Assembly: GCF_000961885.1 (NCBI RefSeq)
Contig: NZ_JZKH01000088.1
Span: forward strand, 1 to 32,123
Length of the DNA: 32,123 bases
Origin: Streptomyces rubellomurinus
GTDB lineage: Bacteria > Actinomycetota > Actinomycetes > Streptomycetales > Streptomycetaceae
Reading direction: 5' to 3'
Part shown: one piece after another, positions 7,868 through 17,020 of the stretch
Position numbering within the stretch: the first letter of the stretch is position 1
Layout of the letters: the number at the start of each line of letters is the position of its first letter
The notes under the pieces: model-generated
Told to the model about the DNA's origin: nothing
Database searches by the model: none
Seen by the model: the letters and a program-made list of their open reading frames with translations, nothing else
Program-made: the position numbers and the translations under genes

Positions 7868-9172
7868 CTAGCTGATCTTCACCGGATTCACCAGGTCGGC
7901 GATCATCACCAGGACGGTGAATCCGATGAAGACGCTCGCCACCACGTAGGCGAACGGCATCAGCTTGGCGACGTCGAACGGGCCCGGGTCCGGCCGGCGC
8001 AGCACCCGGGCGACGCCGCGGCGGACCGACTCCCAGAGCGCGCCGGCGACGTGGCCGCCGTCCAGCGGGAGCAGCGGCAGCATGTTGAACAGGAACAACG
8101 AGAGGTTGATGCCGGCCAGCAGGTTCACGAAGAACGCGATCCGCTGGCTGCCGGGGATGTCCAGCGAGAAGACCTCGCCGCTGACCCGGGCGGCGCCGAC
8201 CATGCCGATCGGGGAGTCCGGGTCGCGCGGGGCGTCGCCGACGACGGCGTTCCACAGGCCGGGGATCTTGCCGGGCAGGGCGGCCAGCGACCTCACCCCG
8301 TTCTCGGCCATGTCGTACATCCGGTCGACGGACTGCCCGAAGGTCTGCTGGACGACTTCACGCTTCGGAGTGAATCCGAGGAACCCGGCCTCGACGGTCT
8401 GGCCCTTGACCGGCCGGTCGTTCGCGTCGTACTTCTGCACCTGGTTGACGGCGATCGTCGGGCTCAGCGTGACCTGCTGCCCGTCCCGCTCGACCACGAT
8501 CGCCACGGTCCTGCCGGCCGACTTGCGGATGTCCGCCTGCAGCTGGTCGTAGTCGCGGATGCGGTCGCCGTCGAAGGAGAGCACCTTGTCGCCCTGCTTC
8601 AACTGGACCTTGGCGGCCGGGGTCAACTCGGCGCCGGCCGGGCAGGTGTCGGTCGGCTCGCCGGCCTTGACGATGCACTGGGAGACCGAGCCGATGGTCG
8701 GCACGGTGCTCGGCACGCCGAAGCCCATGTTCACCGTCAGGAACAGCCCGAACGCCAGGATCAGGTTCATGAACGGCCCGGCGAACATGACGATGACGCG
8801 CTTCCACGGCTTGCGGGTGTAGAAGAGCCGGTGCTCGTCGCCGTCCTGCAGCTCCTCGTACGAGGCCTCGCGGGCGTCCTCGATCATGGTCCGGAACGGC
8901 GAGCTGCTGCGCTTGGTGATCCGGCCGTCCTCGCCGGGCGGGAACATGCCGATCATCCGGATGTACCCGCCGAACGGGATCGCCTTGATCCCGTACTCGG
9001 TCTCGCCCTTCTTGCGGGACCAGATGGTCGGGCCGAAGCCGACCATGTACTGCGGCACCCGGATGCCGAACAGCTTGGCCGTGGAGAGGTGGCCGAGTTC
9101 GTGCCAGGCGATCGAGACGAGCAGCCCCACCACGAAGACCAGGATGCCGATCGCCGTCATCACCGCTACCAC
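7868..9172 (-). CDS. rseP: Site-2 intramembrane metalloprotease RseP/Rip1
   Basis: 434 residues, an M50 family zinc protease that cleaves transmembrane anti-sigma factors and other membrane proteins within the bilayer. The first transmembrane helix contains the zinc motif HELGH (His24, Glu25, His28); the third metal ligand is in [10 protein letters not shown] near residue 350. A single PDZ domain lies at ~180-270 ([16 protein letters not shown]). Other membrane helices are around 125-145 ([19 protein letters not shown]) and 405-425. The start is GTG 9172, with GGAGGAG five bases upstream; an ATG four codons later is less favoured. It lies between dxr (104 bp gap) and ispG, as Rip1 does in mycobacteria. 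Known targets in relatives are anti-sigma factors; none is in the window. Confidence 0.94.
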   Translation of the reverse strand: MVAVMTAIGILVFVVGLLVSIAWHELGHLSTAKLFGIRVPQYMVGFGPTIWSRKKGETEYGIKAIPFGGYIRMIGMFPPGEDGRITKRSSSPFRTMIEDAREASYEELQDGDEHRLFYTRKPWKRVIVMFAGPFMNLILAFGLFLTVNMGFGVPSTVPTIGSVSQCIVKAGEPTDTCPAGAELTPAAKVQLKQGDKVLSFDGDRIRDYDQLQADIRKSAGRTVAIVVERDGQQVTLSPTIAVNQVQKYDANDRPVKGQTVEAGFLGFTPKREVVQQTFGQSVDRMYDMAENGVRSLAALPGKIPGLWNAVVGDAPRDPDSPIGMVGAARVSGEVFSLDIPGSQRIAFFVNLLAGINLSLFLFNMLPLLPLDGGHVAGALWESVRRGVARVLRRPDPGPFDVAKLMPFAYVVASVFIGFTVLVMIADLVNPVKIS

Positions 9173-9276
9173 TGCTGCTCCTCCGTCATGCCGCTCCGAT
9201 CGTCATACCGTCCTACCGCAAGCCTTGCGCCGACAGCGGCCCGGCGGGAGGGCCGGACCGCCGTTCGGCCCGGCCG

Positions 9277-10506
9277 TCAGCCCGCCGCCAGCTCGCGCGC
9301 CCGGGCCCGGGCCCAGTCCTCCGCGTGCAGGACGTCCTCGACGGTCAGGGAAGTTCCCGCCGCCGGCACGCCGTGCTCGCTCACGACCTTCGCCACAGTG
9401 TCCACGATTCCGGTGAAGGGGAGGCCGCCCTTCAGGAAAGCCGCCACGCACTCCTCGTTGGCCGCGTTGAAGACGGCCGGGGCCGTACCGCCCAGGGTGC
9501 CCACCTCGCGGGCCAGCTCCACCGCCGGGAACGCCTCGTCGTCCAGCGGGAAGAACTCCCAGGTCGCGGCCTTGGTCCAGTCGCAGGCCGGGGCGGCGTC
9601 CGGCACCCGGTCCGGCCAGCCCAGGCCCAGCGCGATCGGCATCCGCATGTCCGGCGGACTGGCCTGCGCCAGCGTCGACCCGTCGGTGAACTCCACCATC
9701 GAATGCACCACCGACTGCGGATGGACCACGACCTCGATCCGGTCGAACGGCACGTCGTACAGCAGGTGCGCCTCGATCACCTCCAGGCCCTTGTTGACCA
9801 GGGTGGCCGAGTTGATCGTGACCACCGGGCCCATCGCCCAGGTCGGGTGCGCCAGCGCGTCCTGCGGGGTCACCCCGGCCAGCTGCTCCCTGGTCCGGGT
9901 ACGGAACGGACCGCCGCTCGCCGTCACCACCAGCTTGCGGACCTCGGCCCGGGTGCCGCCGGCCAGCGCCTGGAAAAGCGCCGCGTGCTCGGAGTCCACC
10001 GGCACGATCTGCCCCGGCCCCGCCACCGCCTTCACCAGCGGACCACCGACGATCAGCGACTCCTTGTTCGCCAGCACCAGCACCCGGCCCGCCTCCAGCG
10101 CGGCCAGCGTCGGCCGCAGCCCGATCGAACCGGTGATGCCGTTCAGCACCGAATGGCACTCCATCGCGGCCAACTCGGTCGCCGCGTCCGGACCCGCCAG
10201 CACGGCCGGCAGCGCCCGACCCGCGGCCTTCGCCGCCAGCGCCTCGCGCAGCGCCGGCTCGGCCGCCGGATCGGCCACCGCCACGGTGTGCACGCCCAAC
10301 CGCAGCGCCTGCTCGGCGAGCAGCTCCACCCGGCCGCCGGCCGCCGACAGGGCGACCACCCGGAAACGGTCCGGGTTGCGGAGCACCACGTCGATGGCCT
10401 GGGTGCCGATCGACCCGGTCGAACCGAGGATCACCAGCTCCCGGGGGCCGGAGGGGTCCGCCACGGTGGGCGAGAAACGCAGGTGCGGGTGGGCGAGCGA
10501 AGTCAT
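9277..10506 (-). CDS. dxr: 1-deoxy-D-xylulose-5-phosphate reductoisomerase
   Basis: 409 residues. DXR converts DXP to 2-C-methyl-D-erythritol 4-phosphate with NADPH, the committed MEP-pathway step. The NADPH loop [15 protein letters not shown] lies at 24-38, [13 protein letters not shown] in the middle, [12 protein letters not shown] (metal/substrate Asp-Ser-Glu), TASGGPFR (substrate loop), and the C-terminal [13 protein letters not shown]. Length fits the family. I chose ATG 10506; no ribosome site precedes it, but a -10-like CACAAT ends seven bases upstream, which suggests a leaderless transcript. A GTG at 10533 is an alternative. Divergent from the NAD(P)-binding gene, followed by rseP. 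Confidence 0.95.
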   Translation of the reverse strand: MTSLAHPHLRFSPTVADPSGPRELVILGSTGSIGTQAIDVVLRNPDRFRVVALSAAGGRVELLAEQALRLGVHTVAVADPAAEPALREALAAKAAGRALPAVLAGPDAATELAAMECHSVLNGITGSIGLRPTLAALEAGRVLVLANKESLIVGGPLVKAVAGPGQIVPVDSEHAALFQALAGGTRAEVRKLVVTASGGPFRTRTREQLAGVTPQDALAHPTWAMGPVVTINSATLVNKGLEVIEAHLLYDVPFDRIEVVVHPQSVVHSMVEFTDGSTLAQASPPDMRMPIALGLGWPDRVPDAAPACDWTKAATWEFFPLDDEAFPAVELAREVGTLGGTAPAVFNAANEECVAAFLKGGLPFTGIVDTVAKVVSEHGVPAAGTSLTVEDVLHAEDWARARARELAAG

Positions 10507-10574
10507 GCGCCCATTGTGACCTGCGCTCGACACCCCGCAGGACGGCCGGGCCCGGCCGAACTACTGTCGAAGCC
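10507..10574. promoter_or_regulatory. Divergent promoter region dxr / NAD(P)-binding gene, both probably leaderless
   Basis: 68 bp between two start codons. Minus strand: CACAAT (plus 10513-10518) lies 6 bp before the dxr ATG. Plus strand: TACTGT at 10562-10567 lies 7 bp before the ATG at 10575. Neither gene has a Shine-Dalgarno sequence, so transcription would start at or next to the ATG. No clear -35 is visible for either. Confidence 0.5.
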
Positions 10575-11243
10575 ATGCGTACCGTCATCGCCGGGGGCCA
10601 CGGACAGATCGCCCTGAAACTGGAACGGCTGCTCGCCGACCGCGGCGACCGCCCCGCCGGGATCATCCGCCGCCCCGAACAGGCCCACGACCTCACCGCG
10701 GCCGGCGCCGAACCGCTGCTGCTCGACCTGGAGACCGCCACCGCCGCGCAGCTCGCCGAACTCCTCGCCGGCGCCGACGCGGTGGTCTTCGCCGCCGGCG
10801 CCGGGCCCGGCAGCGGCGCCGCCCGCAAGAACACCGTCGACCGCGACGCCGCCGTCCTGCTCGCCGACGCCGCCGAACTCGCCGGAGTCCGGCGCTACCT
10901 CATGGTCTCCTCGATGGGCGCCGACGCCGCCGCCCGCCACCCCACCGACGAGGTCTTCGAGACCTACCTGCGCGCCAAGGGCGCCGCCGACGACGCCGTC
11001 CGCTCCCGCGACACGCTGGACTGGACGGTGCTGCGCCCCGGGCGGCTCACCGACGGCCCCGGCACCGGCCTGGTCCGCCTCGCCCCCTCCGTCGACCGCG
11101 GCGCCGTCGACCGGGCCGACGTCGCCGCCGTCCTGGCCGCCCTGCTGCGCGAACCGGGCACCGCCGGGCAGACCCTGGAACTGGTCACCGGGAACGCCAC
11201 CGTCGAGGAGGCGGTGGCGGCCGCCGCCGGCCACGACGGCTGA
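10575..11243 (+). CDS. NAD(P)-binding SDR-type protein (atypical, YwnB/HSCARG-like)
   Basis: 222 residues with a Rossmann N-terminus MRTVIAGGHGQIALKLERLL (GGxGxIA at 7-13), consistent with an atypical short-chain dehydrogenase/NAD(P)H-binding protein. Other marks: LLLDLETA, GADAVVFAAGAGPGSG (end of beta-4), RYLMVSSMGAD, ETYLRAKGAADDAVR (in place of the YxxxK of classical SDRs: here a YLRAK motif that keeps Tyr and Lys) and DWTVLRPGRLTDGPGTG. Members act as redox sensors or small-molecule reductases; the substrate is not predictable. Appears leaderless. It converges on the aldehyde dehydrogenase with a strong bidirectional terminator between. Confidence 0.85.
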   Translation: MRTVIAGGHGQIALKLERLLADRGDRPAGIIRRPEQAHDLTAAGAEPLLLDLETATAAQLAELLAGADAVVFAAGAGPGSGAARKNTVDRDAAVLLADAAELAGVRRYLMVSSMGADAAARHPTDEVFETYLRAKGAADDAVRSRDTLDWTVLRPGRLTDGPGTGLVRLAPSVDRGAVDRADVAAVLAALLREPGTAGQTLELVTGNATVEEAVAAAAGHDG

Positions 11244-11267
11244 CCACCGGGTGCTCCCGCACACGAC

Positions 11268-11302
11268 GGAGGGCCCGGTCCGCCGCGCGGACCGGGCCCT
11301 CC
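11268..11302. terminator. Bidirectional terminator between convergent genes
   Basis: Perfect 15-bp GC stem (11268-11282 with 11288-11302, left arm GGAGGGCCCGGTCCG) and 5-base loop, lying between the plus-strand stop at 11243 and the minus-strand stop at 11318. Being an exact palindrome it can serve both. Confidence 0.85.
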
Positions 11303-11317
11303 GGGGATCCGTACCGG

Positions 11318-12760
11318 TCAGAGGTCCAGACCGGTCAGGACCATGACCTTCTCGACGGTGTAGTCGTCCATCGCGTACTTGACGCCCTCGCGGCCGACGC
11401 CGGAGTCCTTGACGCCGCCGTACGGCATCTGGTCGGCGCGGTAGGACGGCGCGTCACCGATGACCACACCGCCGACCTCCAGCTCCCGGTGCGCCCGGAA
11501 GGCGGTCTGCAGGTCGTGCGTGAACACGCCCGCCTGCAGGCCGAACGGCGAGTCGTTGACGGCCGCGAAGGCCTCGTCCACGCCGTCCACCCGGTGCAGC
11601 GACAGCACCGGGCCGAACACCTCGGCCTTGGCCAGGATCGCGTCCGCGGGCAGCTCGGCCAGCACGGTCGGGGCGTACGTCGCGCCCTCGCGGCTGCCGC
11701 CGGTGAGCACCTTGGCGCCCTTGGCGACCGCGTCCTCCACCCAGGACTCGACCCGCTTCGCGGCGTTCTCGTCCACCAGCGGGCCGACGTCCGTCGCGTC
11801 GTCGTTCGGGTCGCCGGTGACCTGCGCCTTCACCTTGGCCACCACCTTCTCCACCAGCGCGTCGTACACCGACGCGTCGGCGATCACCCGCTGCACCGAG
11901 ATGCAGGACTGGCCGCCCTGGTAGTTGGAGAACATCGCGATCCGGGTGGCCGCCCAGTCCAGGTCCGCCTCCGAGGACCAGTCCGCGAGCACCACGGCCG
12001 CGGCGTTGCCGCCCAGCTCCAGGGTGGTGTGCTTGCGCGGCACCGAGTCCATGATCTGGTAGCCGACCTTGTCCGAACCGGTGAAGGAGATCACCGGCAG
12101 GCGCCGGTCCTGGACCAGCGCCGGCATCCGGTCGTTCGGCACCGTCAGCACCGACCAGGAACCGGCCGGCAGGTCCGTCTCGGCCAGGATCTCGCCCAGC
12201 ACCAGCGCCGACAGCGGCGTCGCCGGAGCCGGCTTCAGGATGATCGGAGCACCCACCGCGATCGCCGGGGCGACCTTGTGCGCCACCAGGTTCAGCGGGA
12301 AGTTGAACGGGGCGATCCCCAGCACCACGCCGCGCGGGAACTTGCGCACCACCGCGAAGCGCCCCACGCCGCCCGGGTCGGTGTCCAGCCGCATCGTCTC
12401 GCCGTTGGTGCGGCGCGCCTCCTCGGCGGCCCAACGGAACACCGACACGGCCCGGCCGACCTCGCCGCGGGCCCACTTGATCGGCTTGCCGTTCTCCGCG
12501 GTGATCAGCCGGGCGATCTCCTCGGTCCGCTCGGCCAGCCGCTTCGCCACGTGGTCCAGCGCGGCGGCACGCTGGTGCGCCGGCGTGGCGGCGAACACCG
12601 GCAGCGCGGCGACGGCGGCGTCCAGCGCCTCCTCGACCTGCGCCTCGGTCGGCACGCTGACCCGGCCGACCAGCCGGCCGTCCCAGCTGTTGTGCACCTC
12701 GAAGTCGGCGTCGCCGCTCGCCCGGCGGCCGGCGAGCCAGAAATCGTGCGTGGTGGTCAC
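11318..12760 (-). CDS. Aldehyde dehydrogenase, probable succinate-semialdehyde dehydrogenase
   Basis: 480 residues, full-length NAD(P)-dependent ALDH. Visible: PFNFPLN (oxyanion Asn153), KPAPATPLSAL, FTGSDKVGYQI (NAD fold), LELGGNAAAVV (general base Glu248), GGQSCISVQRV (catalytic Cys286), and EVFGPVLSL near the C-terminus. The GGQSCISVQRV form resembles the lactaldehyde/glyceraldehyde-type ALDH subgroup more than classical GabD. Because it stands with a PucR regulator and gabT, the likely role is oxidation of succinate semialdehyde to succinate in GABA catabolism; that is inference from context. GTG 12760 is chosen for its N-terminus TTTHDFWLAG; GGAGAGG lies about eleven bases upstream. It is 151 bp downstream of the regulator on the same strand, with room for its own promoter. 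Confidence 0.85.
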   Translation of the reverse strand: MTTTHDFWLAGRRASGDADFEVHNSWDGRLVGRVSVPTEAQVEEALDAAVAALPVFAATPAHQRAAALDHVAKRLAERTEEIARLITAENGKPIKWARGEVGRAVSVFRWAAEEARRTNGETMRLDTDPGGVGRFAVVRKFPRGVVLGIAPFNFPLNLVAHKVAPAIAVGAPIILKPAPATPLSALVLGEILAETDLPAGSWSVLTVPNDRMPALVQDRRLPVISFTGSDKVGYQIMDSVPRKHTTLELGGNAAAVVLADWSSEADLDWAATRIAMFSNYQGGQSCISVQRVIADASVYDALVEKVVAKVKAQVTGDPNDDATDVGPLVDENAAKRVESWVEDAVAKGAKVLTGGSREGATYAPTVLAELPADAILAKAEVFGPVLSLHRVDGVDEAFAAVNDSPFGLQAGVFTHDLQTAFRAHRELEVGGVVIGDAPSYRADQMPYGGVKDSGVGREGVKYAMDDYTVEKVMVLTGLDL

Positions 12761-12911
12761 CGTGGTACCGGCCTCTCCTCGTCGTCGTACGGCCCACGGG
12801 AGTGGGACCTGACCCGAGGGTAGGTGCGACCGTCCGCCGACCGGATTGGCCGCCGAGGAGCGTTCCGCCCCGGGGCCACTCCATCCCGTCCAGACTGCGG
12901 CCGGTCCCCGC

Positions 12912-14480
12912 TCACTCCTCGCCGGAGCGCAGCGCCAGCCACAGCTCCATCCGCACGTCCGTGTCGTCCAGCGAACGCCCCAGCAGCTCCTCGACCCGGC
13001 GCATCCGGTACCGCAGCGTGTGCCGGTGCACCCCCAGATCGGCCGCCGCCGCGTCCCACTGCCCGTGCCGGGACAGCCACGCCCGCAACGAGGCCACCAG
13101 GTCACCGCGCGCCGTCCGGTCGTGCTCGCGCAACGGCCGCAGCAGCCCCTCCGCGAAGGCCGTCACCGCCTCCTCGCCCAACAGCGGCAGCAGCGACCCG
13201 GCGCCGACCTCCTCGTGGTCCACCGAACGGCGGCCACCGCGCAGCGCCACCGCCAACGCCCGCTCGGCCTGCGCGTGCGCCGTCCCCGCGTCCTCCAGCG
13301 CCGCCGGCGCCGACACGCCCAACGACAGGCCCTCGTGCTCCTCCACCGCCCCCAGACACGCCCGGTGCACCGCACCGTTGTCCAGCGCCAGCACCACCAG
13401 CCGCGGCCCGTGCGCCCCCTCCCCCCGGGCCACCAGCAGCTTCTCGCCGACCCGGCCGCCCGCCTGCTCCGCCCGGTCGCCCAGCTCGCCCAGCGCCTCC
13501 GCCGCATCCGCGGCCGCCGCCCCGGCCCCCGCCACCAGGACCCGCACCGTCCCCTCCGGCAGGCCCCCGAACAGCCCCGCCGCCACCTGGCGCGCCGTCG
13601 CCACCTCACCGGCCAGCACCATCCGCAGCAGCGCGGCGCCCATCCGCTCCTCCGCCTGCCGCAGCTCGCGCGAACGCTCCAGCGTCAGGGTCAGCAGCGC
13701 CACCGCCGCGTTCAACACGTACCGCTCGGTCGGCGTGATCCGGTCCTCGGTCCCCACCGCCAGGAAGCCCCGCGCCCGCCGGTCCGCCCCCAGCGACTGG
13801 ACCACCACGTAGTCCTCGTCCGCCGTGTCTATCCCCGGCGACCGCCCCTGCAGCGCGGCACTCGACGGCGCCGGCCGCCGACGCAGCCGGTCCACCTCCG
13901 CCGCCAGCCGCCCCGCCCGCCGCGCCGCCCAGTCCGGCGCCACCACCGACAGCGCACCCGACCCGTCGTACAGCGCCGCCCAGCCACCCAGCCGCGCCGC
14001 CAACCGGCGCACCACCGCCGTCGTGCCGTCCTTGCCCAGCGCCGCCCGGGTCAGCTCCTCCTGCGCCTCGAAGCTCGTCGTCACCGCCTCGTACTGCTCC
14101 GCGGCCAGCGCCGCCGACACCACCTTGCTGATCGCGATGAACGGCGTCGGCTCCGGCACCCGCAGCAACGGCAGCCCCCGCTGCGCCGCCGCCTCCACCA
14201 ACGGCTGCGGCACCTCCGTGTGCGACAGCCCCACCCCCAGGCCCAGCCCCACCACCCCGGCATCGGCCAACCGGTGCACGTACGCCTGCAACTGCGCCGC
14301 CGTACGGCCCAGCTTGATCCCGGTGGTGAGCAACAGCTCGCCACCCTCCAGGAACGGCGTCGGATCGTCCAGCTCACTGGTGTGCACCCAGCGAACCGGC
14401 CGCTCCAGGTGGTCCGCACCGGCGAGAACCGTCAGATGGAGCGAGGTGTTGCGGACGACGGAGGCGAGTGTGGGGGGCAT
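12912..14480 (-). CDS. PucR family transcriptional regulator (GabR-like)
   Basis: 522 residues in the usual PucR order: N-terminal PucR sensing domain (~1-120, VRWVHTSELDDPTPFLEGGELLLTTG in two parts: RWVHTSELDDP and GGELLLTTGIKLG), a GGDEF-like middle domain (~290-400), and the C-terminal helix-turn-helix WLSRHGQWDAAAADLGVHRH-TLRYRMRRVEELLG (~455-490). PucR proteins activate catabolic genes on binding a metabolite; in Corynebacterium glutamicum a PucR-type protein, GabR, activates gabTDP, so control of the nearby ALDH and gabT is likely but not shown. ATG 14480 has GAAGG four bases upstream. A near-consensus -10 lies 85 bp upstream. Confidence 0.88.
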   Translation of the reverse strand: MPPTLASVVRNTSLHLTVLAGADHLERPVRWVHTSELDDPTPFLEGGELLLTTGIKLGRTAAQLQAYVHRLADAGVVGLGLGVGLSHTEVPQPLVEAAAQRGLPLLRVPEPTPFIAISKVVSAALAAEQYEAVTTSFEAQEELTRAALGKDGTTAVVRRLAARLGGWAALYDGSGALSVVAPDWAARRAGRLAAEVDRLRRRPAPSSAALQGRSPGIDTADEDYVVVQSLGADRRARGFLAVGTEDRITPTERYVLNAAVALLTLTLERSRELRQAEERMGAALLRMVLAGEVATARQVAAGLFGGLPEGTVRVLVAGAGAAAADAAEALGELGDRAEQAGGRVGEKLLVARGEGAHGPRLVVLALDNGAVHRACLGAVEEHEGLSLGVSAPAALEDAGTAHAQAERALAVALRGGRRSVDHEEVGAGSLLPLLGEEAVTAFAEGLLRPLREHDRTARGDLVASLRAWLSRHGQWDAAAADLGVHRHTLRYRMRRVEELLGRSLDDTDVRMELWLALRSGEE

Positions 14481-14564
14481 GGCACCTTCGAAGGATCGAC
14501 CTGACCGCGCCATTGCGGCCGGGCGAGGAGAGGGACGTGGGACTGGTGAGGGTCTCTCCCCTTC

Positions 14565-14570
14565 ATTATG
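14565..14570 (-). promoter_or_regulatory. Candidate -10 element for the PucR regulator
   Basis: CATAAT on the minus strand (5 of 6 to TATAAT) stands out in a very GC-rich gap, 85 bp upstream of the regulator start. No convincing -35 is seen at the right distance. Confidence 0.4.
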
Positions 14571-14636
14571 GACGCCCCGGACAACGCGCACTGCCGAATC
14601 CACCTCGAAGGCGACTTCCGCCCGGCGCGGCGGGCC

Positions 14637-14694
14637 GGGCCCGGGTCGGGGGCGGGTCGGGCCCGAGGTCGGGCCCGGGCCGGGCCCGAGGTCG
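14637..14694. repeat. GC-only degenerate repeats with a palindrome
   Basis: The stretch is built from GGGTCGGG, GGGCCCGAGGTC and related units; GCCCGAGGTCGG occurs twice. It contains a 10-bp-arm palindrome (14669-14689, TCGGGCCCGG with a one-base centre). It lies directly downstream of the ATPase gene stop and may act as its terminator. Confidence 0.55.
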
Positions 14695-14702
14695 GCTCCG
14701 GT

Positions 14703-16778
14703 TCAGCCGCGCAGGTCCACCAGCAGCGGCGGCACCTGCTCGCCCGACACCGCCGTCAACGACACCACCGCGTGCCCCGCCGGCAACGCGTGCGCCAGAT
14801 CCGACGGGGACCACCGCAAGCGCTCCACGTCCCGCGTCGTCACCGACTCCGTCTGCGCCGTCGTCCCCGACAACGCCTTCCGCCCGAGCCGACCGGCACG
14901 CCTGATGACACCACCGGAGGTGTCGGGGGTGTGGGTGACCGCCGTCTCCTGTACCAGGTGCGTCCCCCAGGCCTCCGAGAACAGCCGGCCGTCCCACGGC
15001 GCGATCCCCGGGAACGCCATCCGGCACCCGACCGCCCCGAACAGCGGCGCCCGCAACGCCTCCGGCAGGTCCACCAGGGTGCGCAGCAGCAGCACCGCCC
15101 CCGCGTTCGCCCCGCGCATCCGCTGCAGCCCGCGCACCGCCGTCGCGTCCAGCGCCGCCGAGGCGTCGTCCACCACCAGCCCGGCGAACAGCGAACGGTC
15201 CTCACGGACCCCGGCCGCCTGCACGAACTGGCCCACCACCAGCCGCGACAGCATCCGGGCGGCCTCCGGGTTGCCGCGCTCCGGCAGCTTCACCCGCACC
15301 CGCAGCGGGTGGTCCAGCACCCGCATCGCGAAGGGGGGCCGGCCGGTGCCGTCCGTCGCGAACGCGCCCTCGAAGGCGGGTCGGTCCAGCAGTGCCAGCC
15401 GGTCCGCCAGCAGCGCCCCCGGGTCGTCCGCCCGCCCGCGCTGACGCTCCCGGTGCTCCAGGTCCCGCTCGTACGCGGCCAGCCGGCCGGCCACCCCGAG
15501 CGCCTTCACCAGGGCCGCCAGCACGTCCGGGTCCCCGCCCAGCAGCGCCCGCAGCTCCCGCACCCCCGGGTAGCGGCCGTACGCGGCGTGGAACGGGCCC
15601 ACCACCTGCTGCAGCGCGGTGCGGGCGTGCTCCGCGCGGGCCGTCAGTTCGTCCGGGAGCAGCGCCTCGGCCAGCCGGGCGGCCGCCTCGTCCGGATCCC
15701 GCGCCGCGCCGTACAGGTCCAGGCCGTACACCGAGGCCGGATCGCCGGGCGCGATCACCACGTCGTACCAGGCGTCGGGGCCGAGATCCGCGTCCGCCGC
15801 CCCGACCACGACGACACAGGCGGTACCGGCCAGGGCCTGCAGGCACAGCGCCTCCGCCACCGGCCGCGCCAGCCGCGCCGTCTTCCCGGTGCCCGCCGGG
15901 CCGACCGCCAGCAGCGAGGTGCCCAGGACCGCCGGGTCCAGCGCGAAGCCGGCCGCCCGGTGGTCCAGCGGGTTCTTCGGCACGTCCTGGGCGGTGCCGA
16001 GCCGCACCTGGCCCAGCAGCAGGTCGTGCAGCTCGGCGCGGCCGGGCAGCTCCCGCATCTCCGACGGGTGCGCGAAGGCCGCCGCCCCGCGCGCCGCCAC
16101 CTGATCGACGAACGCGGGCACGAACACCCGGTCCGACTGCGCCGACTCCCAGGCGCGCTGGATCCGCACGTAGTCGACGTCCCCGACCGGCTCCGCGTCC
16201 AGCCGCACCGCCGCCTCGGCCGCCCCGCCCTGCCGCAGCCCGTCCCACGGGTCCTGCCGCCGGGCCGCCTCCCCGGCGGCCCCGTCCACCGGGTCGGGCG
16301 CCTCCTGCGTCACTGTCCGCGACAGCAGCGGAGCCACGTACCGGCGCCACACCTCGGGCCAACGGCCCATCCGGCCGAAGACCTTGATGACGATGCCGAG
16401 CACCAGAACGTTCAGGGTCAGCACCACGGACGTGGCGACGAAGACCGACTGCGAAGGAAGGACACCGATCAGCGTCGTGCCGTCCTTCGCGAGCTCCACG
16501 CCGTAGACGAAGGCCAACCACCCCACCACCGCGTTGAGCACCGCCCGCAGCAGCAGCGGCCAGGTCGCGACGCGCGCCGCCTCCGCCCGTTCCGGGTCGA
16601 TCCGGCGGTAGCCGAGCCGGAAGACGCCCGGTTCGGCCTCGGGGCGGGGGGCGCAGGCCCAGGTGGCGAGGTCGAAGGGCGGGGTGGACGGGTCGCCCGG
16701 CCGCTGGTGCGGGAGGGGGGTCGGGGGGCGGCTGGTGGTGGTGCGCTCGCGGTGGTGGTGTGCCCCGTCCTGTGCCAT
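14703..16778 (-). CDS. Membrane-anchored P-loop ATPase (ATP/GTP-binding protein, FtsK/TraG-like)
   Basis: 691 residues. Two adjacent hydrophobic helices at about 74-94 (WPLLLRAVLNAVVGWLAFVYG) and 111-133 anchor the N-terminus; the rest is cytoplasmic. Walker A is AVGPAGTGKT (291-300) and a Walker B-like segment SLFAGLVVDDASAA lies near 540. After Walker B comes RMRGANAGAVLLLRTL, similar to the sensor region of conjugative coupling/type IV secretion ATPases. Such proteins occur widely on Streptomyces chromosomes with no assigned function. ATG 16778 is chosen (basic, His-rich tail MAQDGAHHHRE); a GGGAGCGGGG lies about 13 bases upstream; ATG 16838 would add 20 residues. It stands between gabT (divergent) and the PucR gene, a link I cannot explain. 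Confidence 0.75.
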   Translation of the reverse strand: MAQDGAHHHRERTTTSRPPTPLPHQRPGDPSTPPFDLATWACAPRPEAEPGVFRLGYRRIDPERAEAARVATWPLLLRAVLNAVVGWLAFVYGVELAKDGTTLIGVLPSQSVFVATSVVLTLNVLVLGIVIKVFGRMGRWPEVWRRYVAPLLSRTVTQEAPDPVDGAAGEAARRQDPWDGLRQGGAAEAAVRLDAEPVGDVDYVRIQRAWESAQSDRVFVPAFVDQVAARGAAAFAHPSEMRELPGRAELHDLLLGQVRLGTAQDVPKNPLDHRAAGFALDPAVLGTSLLAVGPAGTGKTARLARPVAEALCLQALAGTACVVVVGAADADLGPDAWYDVVIAPGDPASVYGLDLYGAARDPDEAAARLAEALLPDELTARAEHARTALQQVVGPFHAAYGRYPGVRELRALLGGDPDVLAALVKALGVAGRLAAYERDLEHRERQRGRADDPGALLADRLALLDRPAFEGAFATDGTGRPPFAMRVLDHPLRVRVKLPERGNPEAARMLSRLVVGQFVQAAGVREDRSLFAGLVVDDASAALDATAVRGLQRMRGANAGAVLLLRTLVDLPEALRAPLFGAVGCRMAFPGIAPWDGRLFSEAWGTHLVQETAVTHTPDTSGGVIRRAGRLGRKALSGTTAQTESVTTRDVERLRWSPSDLAHALPAGHAVVSLTAVSGEQVPPLLVDLRG

Positions 16779-17020
16779 GTGTACGGCCCCGCTCCCTCGC
16801 CCGCCCGGCCCGACCGCCGTCGGTGCCGCCATACCCATGCCGCCGCGTCGGCGACCCGCCCGCGCTCAGGGTAGTGGAGCCGGGCCTGCGGGTAGTCGCA
16901 CCGCTCGTGCTGGCCGTGCCGGACAAGTCGGACGGCGCAGTGCTACCGAGTGGCGCATGCCCGGCCGGTGAGGGCGGCCGTAGCCTGCGAAGCACCGAGC
17001 CGAGAAGTCTGGAGAACCCC
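16779..17020. promoter_or_regulatory. Divergent region ATPase / gabT; candidate gabT -10
   Basis: 242 bp without a gene. TAGCCT at 16981-16986 is a plausible -10 35 bp upstream of gabT, without a recognisable -35. No clear operator palindrome is visible for the PucR regulator. Confidence 0.3.

Noticed and set aside
7079..10519. A 1146-codon open frame on the plus strand opposite ispG, rseP and dxr.
   Set aside because: Low-complexity Arg/Asp/Val-rich translation; it is the GC-frame shadow of three well-identified genes.
14637..14694. Iteron-like replication origin.
   Set aside because: Repeats are irregular, purely GC and without any replication gene or AT-rich region.
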